Origin: Paracoccus sigandri
GTDB taxonomy: Bacteria; Pseudomonadota; Alphaproteobacteria; Rhodobacterales; Rhodobacteraceae
Length of the DNA: 64,000 nucleotides
Assembly: GCF_003709565.1 (NCBI RefSeq)
Contig: NZ_QNRC01000015.1
Span: forward strand, 42,727-106,726
Reading direction: 5' to 3'
Under the pieces are notes generated by a model. It searched no databases, was not told the DNA's origin, and saw nothing but the letters and a program-made list of their open reading frames with translations. This document shows positions 28,135 to 36,718 of the stretch, in pieces. The position numbers and the translations under genes were made by a program. Within the stretch, counting starts at the first letter, position 1; every line of letters starts with the position of its first letter.

Positions 28135-29406
28135 ATGATCTTTCGAAACACATCGCGACTGGCCTGCATCGCCATCGCGGCCTCGTCGGGCTTTTCAGCG
28201 CCCGTGCTGGCACAGGACGCCCCGGCCGAGGATACCGCGCCGCTGTGCGAGGGCATGGCGGCCGCATGGATCGGCGACGGGCCGGAAGGCTCGGACATCT
28301 CGGCTGCGGATGCGCCGCTGTCGGCCAATCTTTCCGCGACTGCCCGCGCGCAGGGCCTGATCGCCTTCCGCGTCACCGCCGAAAGCCAGCCCCTGCGGAT
28401 CGAGGCGCAATCCTCGGGCGATCCGGCGATCACGCTGCTGACCATGGATGGCGACGAGATCGCCGACAATGACGACACGCCCGAATCGCTGAATTCGCGG
28501 ATCGAGGAGAGTGTCGGCCCCGGCGATTACTGCGTCGCGCTGCGATCCGTCGGCGGCGAGCGGATCGAGGCCACCTTGCAGGTCGGCCGTCCCGACCAGC
28601 CGGCGCTGCTGAACGAATCCGGCGGCGGAGAGATCGCCGCCTGCAGCCCCGATACCGAGGCCACGGCCCTGGCCGAGGGCGCGCTGGAGGCCGGTTTCGC
28701 CTCGGGGCCCGTCAGCGCCACGCAGGACGGCAACGCGACCGGCTATTACCGCTTCACCATCGCCGAGGCGACCCCGGTGACGCTGCGCGCGACCAGCGCC
28801 CAGCTGGACCCGCATGTCAGGCTGTTCGACTCGAATGGCGGGCTGATCGCCGAAAACGACGATGCCGACGGCACCGATTCGCGGCTGGATTTCCCCTCGA
28901 ACCTGATGCCCGGCGACTATTGCCTGGGCGTGGCGGCGCTGTCGCCGGGGGTCGGGCAGATCAGCGTTTCGGCCCAGATGCTGGACCGCGACGCCTTCCT
29001 GCAGGCCGCCTGGCGCCGGGGAGAGATCGCGCCCCCCGCCGACGGCGCCTATCCGGTCCAGCAGATCGACCTGGCCAGCATCGGGCAGACGGTCGTGCTG
29101 CAGGACGGCAGCGCGCAATGGTTCCGCTTCCAGATCGAGGCCCCGACGGTGCTGATCGTCGATGCCTATGGCTCGCTTGCCGGGGTGGATCCGAAACTGG
29201 CGCTGTTTGCCACCAGCGGCGCGCTGGCGGGCCAGAACGACGATCACGGCGGCACCACCGACGCCAAACTGGGCCCGCTTCTGCTGGAGCCGGGCAGCTA
29301 CAACCTGGTGCTGACCGACGTGAACCGCATCGACCAGCCCGGCGCGCCGATGCGCCCGGTCGGCCTGGTCTTCGACATCTTCGAGCGGGTCGCGCGCCCC
29401 GAATGA
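28135..29406 (+). CDS. Exported protein with three PPC-like repeats
   Basis: 423 aa with an N-terminal signal peptide (MIFRNTSRLACIAIAASSGF, cleavage after VLAQ). Three similar beta-rich domains follow, each ending with an Asn-Asp-Asp loop and a PGxY strand: EIADNDDTPESLNSRI...GPGDYCVAL, LIAENDDADGTDSRLD...MPGDYCLGV and LAGQNDDHGGTTDAKL...EPGSYNLVL. This resembles the bacterial pre-peptidase C-terminal (PPC) or DVUA0089 type domain, which binds calcium or folds as a jelly roll. No catalytic domain, so it is probably a periplasmic or surface binding protein. AAGGAA precedes the ATG. Confidence 0.78.
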   Translation: MIFRNTSRLACIAIAASSGFSAPVLAQDAPAEDTAPLCEGMAAAWIGDGPEGSDISAADAPLSANLSATARAQGLIAFRVTAESQPLRIEAQSSGDPAITLLTMDGDEIADNDDTPESLNSRIEESVGPGDYCVALRSVGGERIEATLQVGRPDQPALLNESGGGEIAACSPDTEATALAEGALEAGFASGPVSATQDGNATGYYRFTIAEATPVTLRATSAQLDPHVRLFDSNGGLIAENDDADGTDSRLDFPSNLMPGDYCLGVAALSPGVGQISVSAQMLDRDAFLQAAWRRGEIAPPADGAYPVQQIDLASIGQTVVLQDGSAQWFRFQIEAPTVLIVDAYGSLAGVDPKLALFATSGALAGQNDDHGGTTDAKLGPLLLEPGSYNLVLTDVNRIDQPGAPMRPVGLVFDIFERVARPE

Positions 29407-29534
29407 CGCCCCGGCGGGCGGCCCCTGCGCAGGGGCGGCCCGCCCATCCCTCTCTGGGCCTGCCCTTGTCTGCAGCGCGGCAAATCCTATCTGTGATGGC
29501 AGGAAACGGGCACCGCCCCATGCAGGAGAGATGA

Positions 29535-29861
29535 TTGTCGCACGATATCCAGCAGCAGCTTCTGATCGAGCAGCGCGTCACGAACGAGGCGAAATCGCCG
29601 CTGGTGGCCTATCTGCTGCTGATCTTCCTGTGGGGCTTCGGCGTGCATCGCTTCTATCTGGGCCGCTGGCTCAGCGGACTCCTGATGCTGGCGATCTGGG
29701 GCATCGGCTGGCTGCTGACCCCGATCCTGATCGGCTGGGTGCCGGTCGGCTTCGTCGCGCTGTGGTGCGTGATCGACCTGTTTTTGATCCCCGGCATGAT
29801 CCAGGAGGACAAGGACGCGATCCGGCAGCGGCTTGCCCAGGACCTCTATCCCCGCCGCTGA
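29535..29861 (+). CDS. TM2 domain protein, copy 1 (TTG start)
   Basis: 108 aa, SHDIQQQLLIEQRVTNEAKS then PLVAYLLLIFLWGFGVHRFY, LGRWLSGLLM. It contains the TM2 signature GxHRFYLGR between two hydrophobic segments, and a third segment at the C-terminus. The frame begins with TTG at 29535, shown by alignment with the neighbouring copy (DIQQQxLIEQRxxNxAKSP shared); the ATG at 29531 is in another frame. GGAG lies at 29525-29528. Function of bacterial TM2 proteins is unknown. Tandem paralogue follows at 29949. Confidence 0.82.
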   Translation: MSHDIQQQLLIEQRVTNEAKSPLVAYLLLIFLWGFGVHRFYLGRWLSGLLMLAIWGIGWLLTPILIGWVPVGFVALWCVIDLFLIPGMIQEDKDAIRQRLAQDLYPRR

Positions 29862-29948
29862 AGGGCGCCGAGCCGGGTTCCGTTAATCATTTCGAAAGAT
29901 CGCCGTGCCACAAGGGGGACATCTTCTGATCGTTTCCCGGACCCGGAC

Positions 29949-30275
29949 ATGACCCTCGACATCCAGCAGCAGATCCTGATCGAACAGCGCATCCAGAATG
30001 ATGCGAAATCCCCCGCCGTCGCCTATTTGTTACTGATCTTCATGGGTTTTTTCGGCGCGCACCGCTTCTATCTGGGCCGGACGGCCAGCGCGGTGACGAT
30101 GCTGGTCCTGACCGTTCTGGGGATTGCGACGGCGGTCATCGCCATCGGCTTCATCCCGCTGGCCGTCGTCGGCATCTGGACGATCGTCGACATCTTCCTG
30201 GTTCCGGGGATGCTGCGCGGCGACAAGGAGCGTTTGCGCGATCGCCTGACAAGTCAGGCCGCGCGCGCGTCCTGA
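29949..30275 (+). CDS. TM2 domain protein, copy 2
   Basis: 108 aa, same length and architecture as the upstream copy: MTLDIQQQILIEQRIQNDAK then SPAVAYLLLIFMGFFGAHRF, YLGRTASAVTML. The TM2 motif FFGAHRFYLGR is intact. Divergence from copy 1 is strongest after the second helix. ATG start, unlike copy 1, with no obvious strong Shine-Dalgarno sequence. The gene ends 23 bases from the convergent pheS stop. Tandem duplication inserted between pheS and pheT. Confidence 0.85.
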   Translation: MTLDIQQQILIEQRIQNDAKSPAVAYLLLIFMGFFGAHRFYLGRTASAVTMLVLTVLGIATAVIAIGFIPLAVVGIWTIVDIFLVPGMLRGDKERLRDRLTSQAARAS

Positions 30276-30297
30276 GCCCACGCAGGTCCTGCGGGTG

Positions 30298-31380
30298 TCA
30301 GCGGCTCAACCCGCCGCTGACGCTTGGCACGTCGCCCGCCGCAAAGCCGTAATGGCGCAGCCAGCGCAGGTCCGATTCGAAGAAGGCGCGCAGGTCGGGG
30401 ATGCCGTATTTCAGCATCGCGATGCGGTCAATGCCCATGCCGAAGGCGAAGCCCTGCCATTGGTCGGGGTCGATCCCGCCCGCGCGCAGCACGTTGGGAT
30501 GCACCATGCCCGACCCCAGGATCTCCATCCAGGAATTGCCCTGGCCGATCTTCAGTTGGCCACCCTCCCAGCTGCAGCGGATATCGACCTCGGCCGAGGG
30601 TTCGGTGAAGGGGAAATGGCTGGCGCGGAAGCGCAGCTCGACCTGGTCCACCTCGAAGAAGGCGCGGCAGAATTCCTCCAGCACCCATTTCAGCTGCGCC
30701 ATGGAGATGTCGCGGTCGATGGCCAGGCCCTCGATCTGGTGGAACATCGGCGTATGGGTCTGGTCCATGTCCATGCGATAGACGCGGCCCGGCGCGATCA
30801 CCCGGATCGGCGCGCCATGTTCCTGCATCGCGCGGATCTGCACCGGCGAGGTATGGGTGCGCAGCACATGCGGCGGGCGGTCGTCGCCCGGCGCGCGCGA
30901 CATGAAGAAGGTGTCGTGTTCCTGCCGGGCGGGATGTTCGGGGGCGATGTTCAGCGCGTCGAAATTGTACCAGTCGCTTTCGACCTGCGGGCCCTCGGCC
31001 ACGGCGAATCCCATGTCGGCGAAGATCGCGGTGACTTCCTCGGTCACCTGGCTGACCGGATGGATCGTGCCCGAGGGGCGCGCGCGGCCCGGCAGGGTCA
31101 CGTCCAGCCATTCGCCGGCCAGCCGCGCCTCCAGCGCCGCATCCTCCAAGGCCAGCTTGCGGGCGCGCAGGGCGGCGTCGATCTCGTCGCGCAGTTCGTT
31201 CAGGGCGCGGCCGGTGGTCTGGCGCTCCTCGGGGGACATGCGGCCCAGTTCGCGCATCTTCAGGCTGATCTCGCCCTTCTTGCCAAGCGCGGCAAGGCGC
31301 ACCTCCTCGATCCGGTCCGGGTCGGCGGCGCTGTTGATGCGGTCAAGCCATTGCTGGCGGAGGGGGGTCAGGTCGTCCAT
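30298..31380 (-). CDS. pheS: Phenylalanyl-tRNA synthetase alpha subunit
   Basis: 360 aa, catalytic subunit. N-terminal coiled coil ([20 protein letters not shown] onward), then class II motifs: [20 protein letters not shown] (motif 1 region), [20 protein letters not shown] with [20 protein letters not shown] (motif 2) and [20 protein letters not shown] (motif 3). Start at 31380 fits the family; a 13-residue extension upstream is not used. The partner pheT is on the same strand but not adjacent. Confidence 0.97.
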   Translation of the reverse strand: MDDLTPLRQQWLDRINSAADPDRIEEVRLAALGKKGEISLKMRELGRMSPEERQTTGRALNELRDEIDAALRARKLALEDAALEARLAGEWLDVTLPGRARPSGTIHPVSQVTEEVTAIFADMGFAVAEGPQVESDWYNFDALNIAPEHPARQEHDTFFMSRAPGDDRPPHVLRTHTSPVQIRAMQEHGAPIRVIAPGRVYRMDMDQTHTPMFHQIEGLAIDRDISMAQLKWVLEEFCRAFFEVDQVELRFRASHFPFTEPSAEVDIRCSWEGGQLKIGQGNSWMEILGSGMVHPNVLRAGGIDPDQWQGFAFGMGIDRIAMLKYGIPDLRAFFESDLRWLRHYGFAAGDVPSVSGGLSR

Positions 31381-31459
31381 CGTCTTGCCTCGGCGTCCAT
31401 GTCGCGCCTGCGTTAGCACTTGTGGCCGGAATGAGAAAGCCTCTGACGCCGCGCGATGA

Positions 31460-31945
31460 TCACTCCGTCCGGGCAGGCGGTCCGTCGCAAGCCTTGCCCG
31501 AATATCTGTACATCCAGGGAAGTGCCACCCAGAACACCGTCAAAAGACCGGCGAACAGAATCGCCAATGCGGCCTGCCCCTGGACGGATATGGGCATCGT
31601 GTCGATGTCGATCCCTGCGACCGTCGTCATCCACAATAATGCAAGACCCATAATCGATGCTGCGTGCGTCAACCTGTGGGAGGCGAGAGTTTCTCCTGCC
31701 GGCCCCAGCAGGAGTTTTCTCCGGCGCGGCTTTTCGGAAAGGATCGCCCCGAAAAGATAGCCGGCACAGCAAAGGAGGAAATAGATCCTGTCCGCCATCA
31801 TCCCGGCATGTTCGCCCAGACCTGCGGCAGACAGGATCTGCTGCAGGGGAAACCGCCAAAGGGCGTGCGTGACAATGAACAGAAAAGCACAGAGCAAGGC
31901 GATTCTCACGCCTCGCGGCGCCGGCCTCAAGCGGACTTCTTCCAT
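31460..31945 (-). CDS. Unknown four-helix membrane protein
   Basis: 161 aa, [20 protein letters not shown] onward. Hydrophobic segments at about 14-30, 50-68, 92-110 and 124-146; a Cys pair (LLCC) in the second. No family recognised. The base composition is visibly lower in GC than its neighbours, and codons such as ATA, AGT and AAT, otherwise scarce here, are common, which suggests recent acquisition or relaxed selection. A longer alternative start does not improve it. Upstream neighbour on the same strand is a cytochrome P450. Confidence 0.6.
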   Translation of the reverse strand: MEEVRLRPAPRGVRIALLCAFLFIVTHALWRFPLQQILSAAGLGEHAGMMADRIYFLLCCAGYLFGAILSEKPRRRKLLLGPAGETLASHRLTHAASIMGLALLWMTTVAGIDIDTMPISVQGQAALAILFAGLLTVFWVALPWMYRYSGKACDGPPARTE

Positions 31946-32043
31946 GTCGGTCGTTTCCTGGCTGCACCCTCATTCGGGACGCATCAGAGCATCCCCGCCG
32001 GACCTGCGCCAGGCTTTCCGCAGGACGCCTTACCCCGCAACCC

Positions 32044-33429
32044 TCAGCGCGGCGTGGCGCGCAGCCAGACGCCGCCCTTCGGCCGCAGGGTCAGGATCAT
32101 GTGCGGCACCGGATCGCGCCCCGGCAGGGCGGCGAAGCGGAAGCGCGCCAGCAGCGTGGCCAGGATGATCACCGCCTCCTGGATGGCGAAGCTGGCGCCG
32201 ATGCAGATGCGCGGGCCGGCGCCGAAGGGCAGGAAGGCATAGCGGTCGGGCGGGGTCAGGAAGCGGTCGGGATCGAAGGCGTCGGGGCGGTCCCACAGCA
32301 GGTGATGGCGGTGCAGCGCATAGATCGGCAGCATCACCGTGTCGCCGGGACGGACCTCGCGCCCGCACAGCCGGTCGGGGGCGCGCGCGGTGCGCGACAG
32401 GAAGGCGGCGGTCGGATAGAGCCGCAGCGTCTCATGCACGATGCGGTGGACCAGCGGCAGCGCCTCCAGGTCGGCGGCGGTGGCGGCGCGCTCCCCCAGC
32501 GCCGCGCGGGCTTCCGCGGCGGCGCGTTCCTGGACGGCCGGGTCGAAGGCGCAGAGATACAGCGCCCAGGCGATGGTCAGCGCCGTCGTCTCGTGCCCGG
32601 CGACGATGAAGGTCAGCAGGTTGTCGCGCAGCTCGTCGCGGTTCATGGCGCGGCCGGTCTCGGGGTCCTGCGCATCCAGCAGCAGGTCCAGCAGGTCGGG
32701 CGGCCCGTCGCGGGCGGCGGCCTCGGCCCGCGCGGCGATGGCGCGGTCGGCCACCGCCTTCATCCGCTTCAGCCCGCCCCCCGACAGCAGCCGCCCCGGC
32801 CGCGGCACCCAGGGCGGCAGGCCCAGCACGTCCAGGACCGAGACCTTCGCGGTCTGCGAGATATAGCCGTTGATCGCGTGATGCACCGCGTCGCGGTCGA
32901 ACCCGCCATCGCCCGAGAAGGTGACGTCCGAGATCACCTCGAAGGTCGCCGCCACCGCTTCCTGGAACAGGTCCACCGGCCCGGTCGCGGCGCGGATCCT
33001 GCGGCACGAAGCCTCGGCGGCGGCGGTCATGACCGGACCCAGCGCCTCGACATGGCGCTGCGCGAAGGCCGGGGCGGCGGCGCGGCGCTGCCAGCGCCAA
33101 TGGGCGCCCTCGGCGATGAACAGGCTGTCGCCGATCGCCGGTTCCAGGATCAGCTTGGTGGTGACGGATTTGGGATAGTCCTCGACCCGGTCCTTCAGGA
33201 TGCGGCGCAGGCATTCGGGGTCCATCACCATGTGCCAGCGGATCCCCAGCCGCCCCGAGACGATCGGCTGGCGCAGCGCGATGCCGGGGATCAGCTCCAG
33301 CACGTTGCGCCGCGCGGTCATCGCCGTGGCCAGGATGCCAAGCGGGCGGTCGACCAGCTCGACCTTGACCGGCTCGGCCGGCCGGGCGCCGGACGGCGGG
33401 GGCGAAAGGGTCTGCGGGGCGCGGCTCAT
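32044..33429 (-). CDS. Cytochrome P450
   Basis: 461 aa starting MSRAPQTLSPPPSGARPAEP. All P450 landmarks are present: the I-helix oxygen-activation motif FIVAGHETTA, the ExxR of helix K in HETLRLYP, the PxR-like FDPDRFLTPPDR, and the heme-thiolate loop FGAGPRICIGA. No N-terminal membrane anchor, so a soluble bacterial P450 needing separate ferredoxin and reductase; neither is nearby. Substrate unknown; the closest general type is the COG2124 monooxygenases. Start at 33429 chosen from the family N-terminus. Confidence 0.94.
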   Translation of the reverse strand: MSRAPQTLSPPPSGARPAEPVKVELVDRPLGILATAMTARRNVLELIPGIALRQPIVSGRLGIRWHMVMDPECLRRILKDRVEDYPKSVTTKLILEPAIGDSLFIAEGAHWRWQRRAAAPAFAQRHVEALGPVMTAAAEASCRRIRAATGPVDLFQEAVAATFEVISDVTFSGDGGFDRDAVHHAINGYISQTAKVSVLDVLGLPPWVPRPGRLLSGGGLKRMKAVADRAIAARAEAAARDGPPDLLDLLLDAQDPETGRAMNRDELRDNLLTFIVAGHETTALTIAWALYLCAFDPAVQERAAAEARAALGERAATAADLEALPLVHRIVHETLRLYPTAAFLSRTARAPDRLCGREVRPGDTVMLPIYALHRHHLLWDRPDAFDPDRFLTPPDRYAFLPFGAGPRICIGASFAIQEAVIILATLLARFRFAALPGRDPVPHMILTLRPKGGVWLRATPR

Positions 33430-33552
33430 GGTCCCAGCATAGCCGCCGGCCGCCCGTTGCCGCAATCGCGGACCACGCGAAGGTGAGCGGCCGCGGCGGG
33501 CAAGAATGCGCGGGCTTTATCCGCCCCGGCATCCGCTCTAACATCGGAAGCC

Positions 33553-33945
33553 ATGAAACACGCAAGCATCAAGGCATTCCACACCGCGCAGAGCGGCCCC
33601 GACAGGCTGATCTGCGACGCCCTGCGGGCAGAGATCGACCGGGCGCTTCCCGATGCGGAAAGCCGGATCTGGCACGCCCATCCCGTCTGGTTCCTCGACG
33701 GCAACCCGATCGTCGGCTACAGCCGGCTGAAGGATTGCATCCGCCTGCTGTTCTGGAGCGGCCAGGGCTTCGAGACGCCGGGCCTGGCGGCCGAGGGCAC
33801 GTTCAAGGCGGCCGAAAGGCGGTTCACCCCCAGCGACGAGATCGACCGCGACCTGCTGCGGCGCTGGCTGGAGGAGGCCCGCCTAATCCAGTGGGACTAC
33901 AGGAACATCGTGAAGCGGAAGGGCCGGCTGGAACGGCTGTCCTGA
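33553..33945 (+). CDS. DUF1801 domain protein
   Basis: 130 aa, MKHASIKAFHTAQSGPDRLI onward, with ALPDAESRIWHAHPVWFLDG and LKDCIRLLFWSGQGFETPGL, typical of the DUF1801 (YdhG-like) fold, a small beta/alpha protein often annotated as iron chaperone-like. No metal-binding or catalytic residues can be assigned by eye. Divergent from the P450, with 123 bases between the starts. A terminator of the facing rplT gene lies about 60 bases after its stop. Confidence 0.8.
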   Translation: MKHASIKAFHTAQSGPDRLICDALRAEIDRALPDAESRIWHAHPVWFLDGNPIVGYSRLKDCIRLLFWSGQGFETPGLAAEGTFKAAERRFTPSDEIDRDLLRRWLEEARLIQWDYRNIVKRKGRLERLS

Positions 33946-34000
33946 AACGCGGCGCTTGCGCGGGATGCGCGCCAGCCGCCGGGCCAGGGATGCCAATGAA

Positions 34001-34029
34001 AAAGGCCCGTCCGGGCGGGACGGGCCTTT
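34001..34029 (-). terminator. Intrinsic terminator of rpmI-rplT
   Basis: Perfect 12-bp stem: AAAGGCCCGTCC (34001-34012) and GGACGGGCCTTT (34018-34029). On the minus strand the stem runs into a T-rich tail. It lies 21 bases beyond the rplT stop. Confidence 0.9.
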
Positions 34030-34050
34030 CCGATTCGGGATGCGGCGGGA

Positions 34051-34410
34051 TCAGGCCGCGGCCTTGGCCTTCTCGACGATGGCGCCGAAGGCTTCGGGCT
34101 CGTGCACGGCCAGGTCGGCCAGGACCTTGCGGTCGACCTCGATCCCGGCTTTCGACAGCAGGTTGATGAAGCGCGAATAGGTCAGGTCGGCATCGACCAG
34201 ACGGACCGCGGCATTGATCCGCTGGATCCACAGGGCGCGGAAATTGCGCTTGCGGTTCTTGCGGTCGCGGGTGGCGTACTGGTTCGCCTTGTCGACCGCC
34301 TGGGTGGCGGTGCGGAAGTTGCGCGAACGCGCGCCGTAATAGCCTTTCGCCGCGTCAAGAACCTTCTTGTGGCGGGCGTGGGTGACCTTGCCGGATTTAA
34401 CTCGTGCCAT
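34051..34410 (-). CDS. rplT: 50S ribosomal protein L20
   Basis: 119 aa, [20 protein letters not shown], with [20 protein letters not shown] and [20 protein letters not shown], all diagnostic for L20, an early assembly protein of the large subunit. In many bacteria it autoregulates its operon; no such structure was searched for here. Follows rpmI by 15 bases. Confidence 0.98.
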   Translation of the reverse strand: MARVKSGKVTHARHKKVLDAAKGYYGARSRNFRTATQAVDKANQYATRDRKNRKRNFRALWIQRINAAVRLVDADLTYSRFINLLSKAGIEVDRKVLADLAVHEPEAFGAIVEKAKAAA

Positions 34411-34425
34411 GTCTCGGTTCCTCGA

Positions 34426-34626
34426 TCAGCGGTTGTAGGGCATGTATTTCTTGACGATGTTCGCGTCAGCATCGCTGAGCACCGTCGTGCCGCGCGCGTC
34501 GCGAATGAACTTCGTCGTGCGCTTGATCATGCCGTGGCGCTTGCCGGCCTGGGCGGACTTGACCTTGCCCGAAGCCGTGAACGAGAACCGCTTCTTGGCG
34601 GCCGCTTTGGTCTTCATCTTCGGCAT
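34426..34626 (-). CDS. rpmI: 50S ribosomal protein L35
   Basis: 66 aa, [20 protein letters not shown] then [20 protein letters not shown]; basic and full length. Start at 34626 is the conserved MPKMKTK, with GAAGGAGACGAAA upstream. infC, which precedes rpmI in many bacteria, is absent here; the next upstream genes are a small membrane protein and pyk. Confidence 0.98.
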   Translation of the reverse strand: MPKMKTKAAAKKRFSFTASGKVKSAQAGKRHGMIKRTTKFIRDARGTTVLSDADANIVKKYMPYNR

Positions 34627-34735
34627 TTTCGTCTCCTTCGTCAGAGTGAACGTGCGACTCGGCAATGCCACGGGGGCCGGACGCACGGGCAGGAAGCGCG
34701 CCGTATAAGCGCGCCGGGATCATTTGGCAAGGGGG

Positions 34736-35128
34736 TCAGGGATTGCCCGCCGCCCCTTCCGCACCGTCTGCCTCGGCACCGTCCGCCCCGGCATCCTCCG
34801 ATGCGTCGGCTTCGGCGGGTTCGACGGTTTCCGACGCAGCGGCCTCGGGCGCGGCTTCGGGTTCGGCCGCTTCCGGTTCAGCCGCCTCGGGGGCCGCCTG
34901 CTCCGCGGGCGCGACCACGCCGCCGGTCACGCGGGTCCAGGCATCGCAGATCTGCGACAGCCGGAAGGGCTCGGGCGCCAGCCACGCCCCGGCCAGCAGC
35001 GCCACGATGGCCAGCACCAGCGTGATCGCGGCCGCGCGCGGCGGGCGCGTCTGCAGCAGCTGGACCACCGCGACCAGGATCGACAGGACACCCAGCGCAA
35101 TGCCGCCAAGCAACAGGTAATCGGACAT
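34736..35128 (-). CDS. Small membrane protein with acidic Ala/Glu/Pro-rich tail
   Basis: 130 aa, MSDYLLLGGIALGVLSILVA onward. Two hydrophobic helices at about 4-24 and 33-50, then FRLSQICDAWTRVTGGVV and a low-complexity acidic tail from about residue 75 built of repeated AAPEAAEPEAAEPEA-like units. No family recognised with certainty. The start at 35128 is preceded by GGAG. It lies between pyk and rpmI on the same strand; the tail may be surface-exposed or act as a linker. Confidence 0.65.
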   Translation of the reverse strand: MSDYLLLGGIALGVLSILVAVVQLLQTRPPRAAAITLVLAIVALLAGAWLAPEPFRLSQICDAWTRVTGGVVAPAEQAAPEAAEPEAAEPEAAPEAAASETVEPAEADASEDAGADGAEADGAEGAAGNP

Positions 35129-35160
35129 GAGCTCGCTCCGATGGTGATGTTTCGCCGGGC

Positions 35161-36606
35161 TTATTCCGGATCGGAGGCGAAGATCAAGCGTTCGTCGCAG
35201 GGCGCGATGCGCAGGATGTTGGTGGTGCCGGGCACGTTGAAGGGCACCCCGGCCATGACCACGACCTGCCGCGTCTCGTCCGCGAAGCCGAAGCTGCGGG
35301 CGGCGCGGGTGGCGTTCACCACCGCCTCCTTGAAGCGGCTGAGCCGCGGCGTGCTGACGCAATGCGTCCCCCAGGTCAGGCACAGCCGGCGCAGCACCGG
35401 CTCGATCGAGCTCAGCGCGATGATCGGCACCCGCGGGCGCTCGCGCGCCACCAGGCTGACGGTCTTGCCCGACTGGGTGAAGGCGCAGATGGCGGCGATG
35501 TCGGTCGTCTCGGCGATCTCGCGCGCGGCGGTGACGATGGCGTCGGCGACGCTGTGCAGCTCGGCCTTGCGCGAGGCCTCGATGATGGCGCGATAGTTCG
35601 GATCCGCCTCGACCGAGCGGGCGACGCTGTCCATGGTCGTGACCGCCTCGATGGGCCAGGAGCCGGCGGCGCTTTCGGCCGACAGCATCACCGCATCGGC
35701 GCCCTCGTAGATCGCGTTCGCCACGTCGCTGACCTCGGCGCGGGTGGGCACCGGGCTTTCGATCATCGATTCCAGCATCTGCGTGGCGACGATCACCGGC
35801 TTGGCGGCCGAACGGCACTGGCGCACCAGCCGCTTCTGGATCGGCGGCACCGAATGGATCGGCAGCTCCACCCCCAGGTCGCCCCGCGCCACCATGATCC
35901 CGTCCGAGACGCTCAGGATGTCCTCGAAGGCGCGCACGGCGGCGGGTTTCTCGATCTTGGACAGCACCGCGGCGCGGCCGCCGGCCAGGCGCTTGGCCTC
36001 CTCGACATCCTCGGCCCGCTGCACGAAGGACAGCGCCAGCCAGTCGACGCCCAGCTGGCAGGCGAATTCCAGGTCCGCCCGGTCCTTGTCCGAGAGCGCC
36101 GCCAGCGGCAGCACCACGTCGGGCACGTTCACCCCCTTGCGGTCGGAAATCGTGCCGCCCACCATCACCGTGCAATTGGCGAAATCGGGGCCGCATTCAT
36201 CGACCCGCAGGCGGATCTTGCCGTCATTGACCAGCAGGCCGCTGCCGGGCTCCAGCGCCTGGAAGATCTCGGGATGCGGCAATTGCACGCGCCCGGCACC
36301 GCCCGGCGCGGGATCCAGGTCGAAGCGGAAGCGGTCGCCCTCCTCCAGGTCCTGCGCGCCCGAGGCGAACTGGCCGACGCGCAGCTTCGGCCCCTGCAGA
36401 TCGGCCAGGATGGCGATCGGGCGGCCGGTCTCGGCCTCGATCTCGCGGATGGCGTCATAGCGGGCGCGGTGGTCGTCGTGATCGCCATGGCTCATGTTCA
36501 GGCGGAAGACATCGGCCCCCGCGTCGAACAGCCTGCGGATCATCTCCTTGCTGCTGGAGGCCGGCCCCAGCGTCGCCACGATCTTTACATTGCGATGTCG
36601 TCTCAT
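35161..36606 (-). CDS. pyk: Pyruvate kinase
   Basis: 481 aa, last step of glycolysis (PEP + ADP to pyruvate + ATP). Starts MRRHRNVKIVATLGPASSSK; FRLNMSHGDHDDH and ILADLQGPKLRVG bind substrate. Catalytic Lys lies in VLSKIEKPAAVRAF, Mg-binding Glu/Asp in GIMVARGDLGVELP, followed by KPVIVATQMLESMI. The C-terminal domain ends at FASDPE. Full length. Divergent from the N-formylglutamate amidohydrolase-like gene. Confidence 0.97.
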   Translation of the reverse strand: MRRHRNVKIVATLGPASSSKEMIRRLFDAGADVFRLNMSHGDHDDHRARYDAIREIEAETGRPIAILADLQGPKLRVGQFASGAQDLEEGDRFRFDLDPAPGGAGRVQLPHPEIFQALEPGSGLLVNDGKIRLRVDECGPDFANCTVMVGGTISDRKGVNVPDVVLPLAALSDKDRADLEFACQLGVDWLALSFVQRAEDVEEAKRLAGGRAAVLSKIEKPAAVRAFEDILSVSDGIMVARGDLGVELPIHSVPPIQKRLVRQCRSAAKPVIVATQMLESMIESPVPTRAEVSDVANAIYEGADAVMLSAESAAGSWPIEAVTTMDSVARSVEADPNYRAIIEASRKAELHSVADAIVTAAREIAETTDIAAICAFTQSGKTVSLVARERPRVPIIALSSIEPVLRRLCLTWGTHCVSTPRLSRFKEAVVNATRAARSFGFADETRQVVVMAGVPFNVPGTTNILRIAPCDERLIFASDPE

Positions 36607-36718
36607 CGTCCCGCCCCTTCCACGTTTAGCGCTATCTATCCAGAAATGCCGGATGCGGCAACTGGCGTCTTCCGCGTACCTGCCCTATTCAGCACTAGGC
36701 ATGAAAGATGAACGCGAC

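Noticed and set aside
34800..34900. Imperfect tandem repeat near rpmI
   Set aside because: Coding repeat for the Ala/Glu/Pro tail of the small membrane protein, not a separate element.
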